Shown piece by piece: positions 32,386-39,384 of a DNA stretch of 64,000 nucleotides (its first letter is position 1; each line of letters starts with the position of its first letter). The DNA comes from Actinoplanes sp. M2I2 (GTDB lineage Bacteria; Actinomycetota; Actinomycetes; Mycobacteriales; Micromonosporaceae), in the NCBI RefSeq assembly GCF_023544445.1, contig NZ_JALPVJ010000001.1:620001-684000 (forward strand), in the 5' to 3' direction. The notes beneath the pieces were generated by a model. That model made no database searches and was not told the DNA's origin. It worked only from the letters and a program-made list of their open reading frames with translations. A program made the position numbers and the translations under genes.

Positions 32386-32402
32386 GTTTCCATGAAGGAA
32401 AC
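32386..32402. promoter_or_regulatory. Palindromic operator GTTTCC-N5-GGAAAC
   Basis: GTTTCC (32386-32391) and GGAAAC (32397-32402) form a perfect 6-bp inverted repeat with 5-base spacer, 25-41 bases before the membrane-protein start. The position fits autorepression by the winged-helix regulator encoded in the same operon. Confidence 0.6.
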
Positions 32403-32539
32403 TATCACAACTCTTTCCGCCTCGGCAAGAGTCGTCGGCCGATAACACTTTCCGTCGATTTCTGCCCGTACGGTCCGATGTTCTTAGCGGCTGATTAAGT
32501 GGCTTCTGCGCGCACGGGGAACGCCGTTACGGTCGCCGC

Positions 32540-33793
32540 ATGTCACGCAGAACGCTTGCCATCCTCATCTCCTCCGTGGTTGTCGGAGGACTCGGCGTCC
32601 TCGGCATCACGGCGGCCTCGGCGGCCGACGCCGGGCCGATCACCGGCGCCGCCGGCCGCTGCGTCGACGTGGCCGGGGCCAACCCGGCCGCCGGGACAGC
32701 CGTCCAGCTGTGGGACTGCAACGGCACGGCGGCGCAGAAGTGGACGATCGACGGCGGCAGCGTCCAGGCGCTGGGCAAGTGCCTCGACGTGGCGGCGGCT
32801 TCGCGGGCCGACGGCGCCCGGGTCCAGATCTACGACTGCAACGGGACCGGCGCCCAGAAGTGGTCGGCCACCGGCGGCCGGCTGGTCAACGCCGGGTCGG
32901 GCAAGTGCCTGGACGCCGACGGCGCCCGCCTGCAGATCTGGACCTGCACCGGCAACCCGAACCAGCTCTGGACCGTGCCCGGCGGAACCGCGCCGGCCAC
33001 CACCGCTCCGGCCACGCCGGCCACCACGGCCCCCACCACGCCACCGGCCCCCGGGGCGCCGGCCGCGGCCAAGAAGGGCGTCAGCACCTGGCAGTTCACC
33101 GGCCTGTCGGGCGCGGTCCAGGACGTCGGCGCGAAGTGGTACTACAACTGGGGAACCAACAACGACAGCACGCCGGCCGGCGCCGAGTTCGTCCCGATGA
33201 TCTGGGACGAGAACGTGGTGACCCCGGCCAACCTGGCCAAGGTCAAGACCGAGGGCAGCACGCTGCTGGGCTTCAACGAGCCCGACCTCGCCGGGCAGGC
33301 CGAGATGAGCGTCGAGCAGGCCCTGGATCTGTGGCCGCAGCTGCAGGCGACCGGCATGCGACTGGGCAGCCCGGCCGTGGCGTTCGGCGGGAACACCCCG
33401 GGTGGATGGCTCGACCGGTTCATGACCGGCGCCGAGCAGCGGGGTCTGCGCGTCGACTTCATCACCCTGCATTGGTACGGCTCGGACTTCAGCTCGGCCG
33501 CGGCCGGTCAGTTCATGGGGTACGTCCAGGCGGTCCACGACCGGTACGGGCTGCCGATCTGGGTGACCGAGTACGGCCTGATGAACTTCACCGGTACGCC
33601 CAAGTTCCCGAGCACCGCGCAGATCACCGCGTTCATCACCGAGTCGGCCCGCCGGCTCGAGGCGGCCTCGTACGTCGAGCGCTACGCCTGGTTCTCACTG
33701 CCGGCCGTCGATGACTCGGTCGACTACGGCCTCTACCGCAACGCCACCACGCCGACCGAGGCGGGAAAGGCGTACCGCGCAGCCGGACGATGA
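32540..33793 (+). CDS. Secreted GH128-like glycosidase with N-terminal ricin-type (CBM13) lectin
   Basis: A 417-residue secreted protein. The signal peptide ends near AASAAD (about residue 30). A CBM13/ricin B-type trefoil (about 32-150) has three repeats with GRCVDVAG, GKCLDVAA, GKCLDADG and QLWDCN/QIYDCN/QIWTC. A Thr/Pro/Ala linker (about 150-177) leads to a GH128/Asl1-type catalytic domain. Catalytic Glu candidates are in LGFNEPDLAG and IWVTEYGLM. GH128 enzymes cleave beta-1,3-glucan, the same substrate class as the GH64 enzyme 13 kb away. ATG at 32540; ribosome-binding site weak. Confidence 0.88.
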   Translation: MSRRTLAILISSVVVGGLGVLGITAASAADAGPITGAAGRCVDVAGANPAAGTAVQLWDCNGTAAQKWTIDGGSVQALGKCLDVAAASRADGARVQIYDCNGTGAQKWSATGGRLVNAGSGKCLDADGARLQIWTCTGNPNQLWTVPGGTAPATTAPATPATTAPTTPPAPGAPAAAKKGVSTWQFTGLSGAVQDVGAKWYYNWGTNNDSTPAGAEFVPMIWDENVVTPANLAKVKTEGSTLLGFNEPDLAGQAEMSVEQALDLWPQLQATGMRLGSPAVAFGGNTPGGWLDRFMTGAEQRGLRVDFITLHWYGSDFSSAAAGQFMGYVQAVHDRYGLPIWVTEYGLMNFTGTPKFPSTAQITAFITESARRLEAASYVERYAWFSLPAVDDSVDYGLYRNATTPTEAGKAYRAAGR

Positions 33794-33860
33794 TTGGCGC
33801 GCGGGGGAGTCGGGTACACAAAGGACGCCAACGACTCTCGCACGGGGAAAGGTAACTCCG

Positions 33861-34109
33861 ATGACTCAGGTGACAACCCGCCGCAGAAGCATCTCCGGCG
33901 CTCGGGTGTGCACGATCCTCGCGTTCGTGTTCGCCGCGGTGGCCGTGTTCTTCGTGCCGGTGGTCTTCGGTCTGGCCGCGCTCGTGCTCGGTCTGGTCGG
34001 CGGCTTCCTCGGTGACCGTCCGCTCGGCTGGTACGCCGCCGCGGCCGGTGTCGCCGGCGGGGTGATCGGCGTCGTCCTGAGCGCCCTGATCCTCAACGCC
34101 GCCAACTGA
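33861..34109 (+). CDS. Small membrane protein, 82 aa
   Basis: An 82-residue protein with a short basic N-terminus (TTRRRSISGARV) and about two to three membrane helices rich in Gly/Ala/Val (ILAFVFAAVAVFFVPVVFGLAALVLG and GWYAAAAGVAGGVIGVVLSALIL). ATG at 33861 follows AAAGG. A strong hairpin terminator follows. Family unknown. Confidence 0.75.
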   Translation: MTQVTTRRRSISGARVCTILAFVFAAVAVFFVPVVFGLAALVLGLVGGFLGDRPLGWYAAAAGVAGGVIGVVLSALILNAAN

Positions 34110-34125
34110 CCGCGGCCTCTCTCTG

Positions 34126-34157
34126 CTCCCCGTGCCGGCCCACCCCGGCACGGGGAG
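34126..34157 (+). terminator. Hairpin terminator
   Basis: CTCCCCGTGCCGG (34126-34138) pairs perfectly with CCGGCACGGGGAG (34145-34157) around a 6-base loop, 16 bases after the small membrane protein stop. No T-run, as usual here. Confidence 0.88.
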
Positions 34158-34198
34158 TCGCCGTTTTCCCAGGGCCACCCGGTTCCTAGGATCGGCGC

Positions 34199-35029
34199 AT
34201 GGACTTCGGTGTCGGTTACTTCCCCACCCATGACGGCATGCGGCCGGGCGAGATCGCTCGCCGGGCCGAGGAGCGCGGGCACAGCGCGCTGTACTTCGCC
34301 GAGCACACGCACATCCCGGCGAGCCGGGAGACGCCCTGGCCGGGCGGGGCCCAGCTGCCGCGCAAGTACTGGCACACCTACGACCTGTTCGTCGCGCTGA
34401 CCGCGGCGGCCGAGGCGACGAGCCGGCTGCGGATCGGCTCGGGCGTGTGCCTGGTCACCGAGCGCGACCCGATCACGACGGCCAAGGAGGTCGCGAGCGT
34501 CGACCACCTCAGCGGCGGCCGGTTCGATTTCGGCGTCGGGCTGGGCTGGAACCGCGAGGAGATGCGCAACCACGGCACCGACCCGCGCCGCCGGGTGCCG
34601 GTCCTGACCGAGCGGCTGAAGGCCATGCGCGAGATCTGGACGACCGAGGAGGCCTCCTTCCACGGCGAGCACGTCGACTTCGACCGCATCTGGTCGTGGC
34701 CCAAGCCGGCCCAGCGCCCGCACCCGCCCGTCCTCATCGGTGGCGGTGGCCCGACGGTGGTCGACCGGGTGCTCGACCACGGCGACGGCTGGTTCCCGCA
34801 GTGGCGCGACGAGAATGTGTTCGCCCGGATCGCCGAGCTGCGAGCCCGCGCCGACCGCTACCTGCAGGTGCAGATGTTGAGCGTGCCGCCCGACCCGAAG
34901 GCGCTGGAGCAGTGCGAGCGGGCGGGCGTCGACTGCGTCTCGGTGTGGCTGCCGTCCGGGCCGTGGAGCATCGTCGAGCCGGCGCTGGCCAAGTGGGAGG
35001 CGGCCATCGGCGAGCTGACCGGCCGGTGA
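34199..35029 (+). CDS. LLM class F420-dependent oxidoreductase
   Basis: A 276-residue luciferase-like TIM barrel. Typical stretches are YFAEHTHIP (residues 33-41), RIGSGVCLVTERDP (about 82-95), DHLSGGRFDFGVGLGWNREE (about 103-122) and PPVLIGGGGPTVVDRV. In actinobacteria such proteins usually use coenzyme F420 rather than FMN. ATG at 34199. Its stop overlaps the start of a PPOX-type F420 enzyme, making a two-gene operon of F420-type enzymes. Substrate unknown. Confidence 0.88.
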   Translation: MDFGVGYFPTHDGMRPGEIARRAEERGHSALYFAEHTHIPASRETPWPGGAQLPRKYWHTYDLFVALTAAAEATSRLRIGSGVCLVTERDPITTAKEVASVDHLSGGRFDFGVGLGWNREEMRNHGTDPRRRVPVLTERLKAMREIWTTEEASFHGEHVDFDRIWSWPKPAQRPHPPVLIGGGGPTVVDRVLDHGDGWFPQWRDENVFARIAELRARADRYLQVQMLSVPPDPKALEQCERAGVDCVSVWLPSGPWSIVEPALAKWEAAIGELTGR

Positions 35030-35421
35030 CCCCGGCCGAGCTGTTCGCGACGGTGCCCGTGGCCCGGCTGGCGACGGTCGGGCCGGACGGGGCGCCGCGC
35101 CTCGTGCCGATCGTCTTCGCGCTCGTCGGAACCGACGTCATCGTCTCGGCGGTGGACCACAAACCCAAGCGCACCCGCGCGCTGCGGCGGCTGGCCGACA
35201 TCGCGGCCGAGCCTCGGGTCAGCGTGCTGGCCGACCACTACGAGGCGGACTGGTCGCGGTTGTGGTGGGCGCGCGCCGACGGGACGGCGCGCGTCCTCGA
35301 GACGTACGCGGAAGGTCTGGAAGCCCTGGTCGAGCGCTATCCGCAGTATCGCGGGACGCCGCCCGCCGGGCCGTTCATCGAGATCACCGTCCGGCGCTGG
35401 GCGGCGTGGTCCCCGGAGTGA
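35026..35421 (+). CDS. PPOX-class F420-dependent oxidoreductase (TIGR03668-like)
   Basis: A 131-residue split-barrel flavin/deazaflavin protein: VARLATVGPDGAPRLVPIVF at residues 12-31, VDHKPKRTRALRRLADI (about 44-60) and VSVLADHYEADWSRLWWARADG. These features match the TIGR03668 F420-binding group. GTG at 35026 overlaps the previous stop (GTGA). The 3' end overlaps the convergent sigma-factor gene by 38 bases. Confidence 0.88.
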   Translation: MTPAELFATVPVARLATVGPDGAPRLVPIVFALVGTDVIVSAVDHKPKRTRALRRLADIAAEPRVSVLADHYEADWSRLWWARADGTARVLETYAEGLEALVERYPQYRGTPPAGPFIEITVRRWAAWSPE

Positions 35422-36262
35422 CGGCGCGCAGCTTGTCGGGGTTGGCCATGGTGTAGATGCCCCGGATGCGGCCGTCGTCGGCGAAGTCGAACGACAGCGT
35501 GGAGATCACCCGGCCGGCGCCGGTGAAGACGATCCCGGGGCTGCCGTTGAGGTCGACCAGGTCGGCCCGCATGTCGGCGGGCGCGACACCCTCGTACGGG
35601 ACCCGGCTGACACCGGCCATCCAGGCCGCCACCCGCTCGGCCCCGACGACGGGGCGGCGCGCGTGGCGGACCTTGCCGCCGCCGTCGGTCCAGAGGGTGA
35701 CGTCAGGGGCGAGCAGCTCCAGGAGCCCGTTGAGGTCGCCGCCGGAGGCCGCCGCGAGGAACCGCTCGGTCACGTCGCGCTGGTGACGGCGGTCGGTGTG
35801 GAAGCGGGGACGCCGGGCCCGCACGTGCTCGCGGGCGCGGTGGGCGGCCTGGCGGACGGCCGGTTCGGTGCGGTCGACGGCGGCGGCGATCTCGGGATAG
35901 GGGAAGTCGAAGATCTCCTTGAGGACGAACACCGCCCGTTCGAGCGGGCTGAGCGTCTCGAGCACGACGAGCATCGCCAGCGAGATGTCGTCCGCGTCGA
36001 CGTCACCGGTGGTCAGGATCGGTTCGGGCAGCCACGGGCCGATGTAGGTCTCGCGCCGCCGCCGGGCCGACCGGAGCTGGTCCATCGCCTGGTGGGTGAC
36101 CATGCGGGCCAGGTACGCCCGGGGGTCGGCGACGTTCGTGCGGTCCGCCGCCGACCACTTCAGCCAGGTGTCCTGCACGGCGTCCTCGGCGTCCCCGGCC
36201 GTCCCCAGGATGCGGTACGCGATTGCGAACAGCAGGCGCCGGTGCTCGTCGAAGACGGTCAT
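35384..36262 (-). CDS. sigJ: ECF41-group RNA polymerase sigma factor (SigJ-like) with SnoaL-like C-terminus
   Basis: A 292-residue sigma factor. Sigma region 2 (LFAIAYRILGTAGDAEDAVQ, residues 9-28) and region 4 (LSPLERAVFVLKEIFDFPY, about 115-133) are followed by an NTF2/SnoaL-like extension of about 110 residues. This extension regulates ECF41 activity in place of an anti-sigma factor. It ends in the MANPDKL motif typical of the group. ATG at 36262 overlaps the upstream flavoprotein stop by four bases (ATGA). ECF41 factors are usually coupled to an oxidoreductase or decarboxylase gene, as here. The symbol is by family similarity only. Confidence 0.9.
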   Translation of the reverse strand: MTVFDEHRRLLFAIAYRILGTAGDAEDAVQDTWLKWSAADRTNVADPRAYLARMVTHQAMDQLRSARRRRETYIGPWLPEPILTTGDVDADDISLAMLVVLETLSPLERAVFVLKEIFDFPYPEIAAAVDRTEPAVRQAAHRAREHVRARRPRFHTDRRHQRDVTERFLAAASGGDLNGLLELLAPDVTLWTDGGGKVRHARRPVVGAERVAAWMAGVSRVPYEGVAPADMRADLVDLNGSPGIVFTGAGRVISTLSFDFADDGRIRGIYTMANPDKLRAVTPGTTPPSAGR

Positions 36263-37413
36263 CGGGTGTACCGGCCGCCGCGGGGCCACCACGAGGCCAT
36301 CGCCGGGTGCGCCCGCATCCGGGTGAAGACGGGCCAGGGGGAGGCGCTCACCGTCTCCTTGTACCAGACGGCGGTGCGCCCGGTCAGGTACGCGCGGCGC
36401 GGGCTGTCGTCGGGCCGGGTGAACTGCACGACGGCGTCGCCGCGGCCCAGGCTGACCGGCCGGTGGTAGTACCCGAAGCGGAACGGCTGGGGCTCCCGGC
36501 CCTCGAGCTCGCGGGCGATCGACACCGCGGCGTGCACGCCGGTGGGCATGCCGCTCTGGCAGGTGCCGTGCAGCACGCCGAAGCCCAGCCGGACCGCGGC
36601 CGCGTCCCCGACCGCGTAGACCTGCGGGTGCGAGACCGAGCGCAGGCACGGGTCGGTGACGATGCGCCCGCGGTCGTCGACGGCCGGCCCGGCCGCGGCG
36701 GCCAGCGGCGAGACCCGGGTGCCGGCCGTCCACAGCACCACGTCGGCGTCGACCCGGCCGTCGGCCAGGATCACCGAGCCGGGCCGCACCTCGCAGATCT
36801 CGACACCGCTGCGCACCTCGACGCCGAGCCGGTGCAGGGTCGCTTCGACGTACGCCCGGGCCCCCGGCGCCATCGTCGCGCCCGGGGCCTGGCGGCCGAG
36901 CAGGTGGACGGTGAGGGCGGGGTGGCGTTCGGCGATCTCGGTGGCGGCCTCGACGCCGGTCAGGCCGCTCCCGCAGACCGCCACGGCGCCGCCGTCGAGG
37001 CCGGCCAGCCGGGCCGCCAGCGCCTCGGCGTCGCGGTAGCTGTCGAACGTGTAGGCGTGCTCGGCTGCGCCCGGCACCGCGGCGGTGTCGGCCGCGCTGC
37101 CCAGGGCCCAGATCAGCTTGTCGAAGCGCAGTTCCCGGCCGTCGTCCAGGTGCACGACCCGGGCCGCCGCGTCGGCCGCGGTCACCCACCCGCGCACGAA
37201 TTCGACGCCGGTGCCGGCCAGCAGATCGGGCAGGCGCAGGTCGGCCGTGGCCCGGCCGGCCCCGGTGGAGTGCAGGCGGAGCCGTTCGGTGAACCGCTCG
37301 TCGGCGTTGACCAGGGTCAGGCGGACGCCGGCCCGGCGCCGGACGCGGCCGGCCAGGTTGGTCGCCGCGCTCAGGCCCGCGTAGCCCGCCCCGAGGATGA
37401 GTACGTCAGTCAT
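36259..37413 (-). CDS. FAD-dependent NAD(P)H oxidoreductase (NDH-2-like)
   Basis: A 384-residue flavoprotein. The FAD-binding motif VLILGAGYAGLSAATNLA is at residues 4-21, the NADH-binding AVCGSGLTGVEAA near residue 147, and VYAVGDAAA near residue 268. It resembles type II NADH dehydrogenases but has no C-terminal membrane helix. It is the first gene of an operon with the ECF41 sigma factor and is the likely sigma target. ATG at 37413 lies only about 9 bases after the predicted -10 element, suggesting a leaderless or nearly leaderless mRNA. Confidence 0.9.
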   Translation of the reverse strand: MTDVLILGAGYAGLSAATNLAGRVRRRAGVRLTLVNADERFTERLRLHSTGAGRATADLRLPDLLAGTGVEFVRGWVTAADAAARVVHLDDGRELRFDKLIWALGSAADTAAVPGAAEHAYTFDSYRDAEALAARLAGLDGGAVAVCGSGLTGVEAATEIAERHPALTVHLLGRQAPGATMAPGARAYVEATLHRLGVEVRSGVEICEVRPGSVILADGRVDADVVLWTAGTRVSPLAAAAGPAVDDRGRIVTDPCLRSVSHPQVYAVGDAAAVRLGFGVLHGTCQSGMPTGVHAAVSIARELEGREPQPFRFGYYHRPVSLGRGDAVVQFTRPDDSPRRAYLTGRTAVWYKETVSASPWPVFTRMRAHPAMASWWPRGGRYTR

Positions 37414-37421
37414 GACCGCGG

Positions 37422-37449
37422 GACGGGACCGGCGGGCTCGGCTGTGACT
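37422..37449 (-). promoter_or_regulatory. Predicted ECF41 promoter (AGTCACA-N17-CGTC)
   Basis: On the minus strand AGTCACA (37449-37443) is followed after 17 bases by CGTC (37425-37422). The published ECF41 consensus is TGTCACA-N16/17-CGTC, so only one base differs. It drives the oxidoreductase-sigma operon and predicts positive autoregulation. Confidence 0.72.
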
Positions 37450-37452
37450 CGG

Positions 37453-37468
37453 AGTGACCCAGGTCACT
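37453..37468. promoter_or_regulatory. CRP/GlxR-type palindrome upstream of the ECF41 promoter
   Basis: AGTGACCCAGGTCACT contains GTGA-N6-TCAC, the CRP/FNR-family half-site arrangement, with 7-bp perfect arms. It sits just upstream of the predicted -35. The same AGTGA-N6-TCACT pattern occurs before the sugar ABC operon (50892-50911). Confidence 0.5.
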
Positions 37469-37557
37469 GATCCGGGAGATCCCGGCGGACGGCCCAGCCC
37501 CAGGTTGGGTACGGATGCTCATCCGCGGGGGCCGGTGCGGGCACGAGGATCGGTGCC

Positions 37558-39309
37558 ATGACCTATCCCTGCCCGCACTGCTCGGCCCCGGCCTCGCCGG
37601 AGAGCGGCTGCCCGTCCTGCGGGCGCGGCCCCGACCCGGACGCCATCGAGGTGGTCCGGGCCGATGCCGAGATCGCCGAGCTCAACGCCCAGCTGGTCAC
37701 GGCCCGGCAGCGGGTGGGGGAGATCGAGGCCCGGCTGGCCGGGGTCTGGAACAGCCGGCAGGCCGCGGCGGCCCGGGTCCGCGCCTCCCTGGGCGCCGCT
37801 CCGGACGTTCCCCGGGCCGGGCGGGAAGTTTCGTCGACATTCGCGCAGACCGTGCTTTTCGTGCTGGGCGGCCTGTTGCTCGGGGTCGCCGCGATCGTCT
37901 TCGCCGCGGTCGCCTGGGCCCAGTTCGGCCTGGGCGGCCGCGCGCTGGTGCTGCTCACGTTCACCGGCGTCGCGCTGGCCGTGCCGTTCGTGGCGCTGCG
38001 GCGCGGCCTGCGGGCCACGGCCGAGACCTTCGCCGCCATCGGACTTCTGCTGATGCTGCTCGACGGGTACGCGGCCTGGCACGTCGACCTGTTCGGCGTG
38101 GCCGCCACCGACGGCTGGGGCTACGCGAGCGCCGTCTTCGCCCTGACCGCCGCCGTGGCCGCCGGGTACGAGCACGTCACCGGTCTGACCGGGCCCCGAT
38201 ACGCCGCCCTGGTCGTCGCCCACCCGGTGATCCCGCTGCTGGCGGCCACGGCCGGACCCGGTCCGGCCGGCTGGGCGCTGGCCTTCGCCGCGGTGGCGGC
38301 CGTCGACGTCGCCGTGCTCGCCCAGCCCCACCGGGGTCTGCGCCTCGCCGGCGCCGCGACCGGTGGCCTGGCGGTGGTGATCGCCAGCGGATTCGCCCTG
38401 ACCGGCCTCTTCTCGACCGGCGACCCCGGCGACGCCGCGCTCGCCGGTGGCTCGCTGCTGATCGCGGTCGCGACGGTGCTGGCCGGGGCCGTGGTGTCGA
38501 AGCAGCCGTGGGCCCGCGAGGTCGCGGTGAATCTGCTGGTCGTGGCGGCCGGCGTCGCCGTGAGCCGGGTGGCGCACCTGCTCGTGCACGGTGATGCGCT
38601 GCTGACCGTCGCCATCGTGGCTCTGCTCCTGACGCTGGCGAGCCGCTTCGGTGGCCGTCCCGGCGCGTTGGCCGTGGCCGGGGCGCCCGGCCTGATCGCG
38701 CTGGGCCTGGCCGCCGAGGCCGGGGTGCGGGCCTTGGACACGACCCGGACCGGCCCGTCCGGCTGGGAGCTGCCCGCCGCCGTGGCCGTGCTGGGCGCGG
38801 CCTTGGTGCTGCTGCTCCCGGCCGGGTGGCGCCGGGTGGGCACGCTCGGCTCGGTGGCGGTGCTGGCGCTGACCGTGCCGGCCGGTCTCGGACTGCCCTG
38901 GTGGACGGCCCTGATTCTCGACGGCCTCCTGGTCGTGGCCGGTCTCGTCCTCGGCCGGGGCCGGTCGAGCTGGGTCGTCTACGGGCCGGCCCTGGCCGTC
39001 GGGCTCCTGCCCCAGCTGATGGTGATCCTGGTCGACGACGGCGAACACCTGCGGCGTCTGCTGCTCGGCGGGGCCTGCGTGGCGGTGGTGGCGGCCGGGG
39101 TGGCCACCCGGCTGCGGGCGCCGGTGGTCGCCGGGGGCGCGGTGCTGACCGTGCTGGCCCTGCACGAGCTGGCCGAGGTCTGGGACCTGATCCCGCGGTG
39201 GATCCCGCTCGCGGTCGCCGGTCTGGTGCTGGTGCTGCTGGCGACGACGCTGGAGCGCCGCCGCCGCGACCTCAACCGGATCCGAACCGCCCTGCAACGC
39301 ATGAGCTGA
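37558..39309 (+). CDS. Large polytopic membrane protein of the SCO7613 C-terminal type with N-terminal zinc ribbon
   Basis: A 583-residue protein. It begins with a zinc-ribbon-like motif YPCPHCSAP...GCPSCG (four Cys, residues 4-21) and a coiled coil (about 30-65, AEIAELNAQLVTARQRV). It then has at least 14 predicted membrane helices to residue 560, closing with a basic tail. The architecture matches actinobacterial SCO7613 C-terminal domain membrane proteins of unknown function. ATG at 37558; divergent from the NDH-2-like gene. Confidence 0.82.
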   Translation: MTYPCPHCSAPASPESGCPSCGRGPDPDAIEVVRADAEIAELNAQLVTARQRVGEIEARLAGVWNSRQAAAARVRASLGAAPDVPRAGREVSSTFAQTVLFVLGGLLLGVAAIVFAAVAWAQFGLGGRALVLLTFTGVALAVPFVALRRGLRATAETFAAIGLLLMLLDGYAAWHVDLFGVAATDGWGYASAVFALTAAVAAGYEHVTGLTGPRYAALVVAHPVIPLLAATAGPGPAGWALAFAAVAAVDVAVLAQPHRGLRLAGAATGGLAVVIASGFALTGLFSTGDPGDAALAGGSLLIAVATVLAGAVVSKQPWAREVAVNLLVVAAGVAVSRVAHLLVHGDALLTVAIVALLLTLASRFGGRPGALAVAGAPGLIALGLAAEAGVRALDTTRTGPSGWELPAAVAVLGAALVLLLPAGWRRVGTLGSVAVLALTVPAGLGLPWWTALILDGLLVVAGLVLGRGRSSWVVYGPALAVGLLPQLMVILVDDGEHLRRLLLGGACVAVVAAGVATRLRAPVVAGGAVLTVLALHELAEVWDLIPRWIPLAVAGLVLVLLATTLERRRRDLNRIRTALQRMS

Positions 39310-39384
39310 CCCAGACTTTTCAGCAACGGCATCCGGGTGCCGATCAAAGGGGCTCAACCACCCCTGAGACGGATCGGAGCACGG

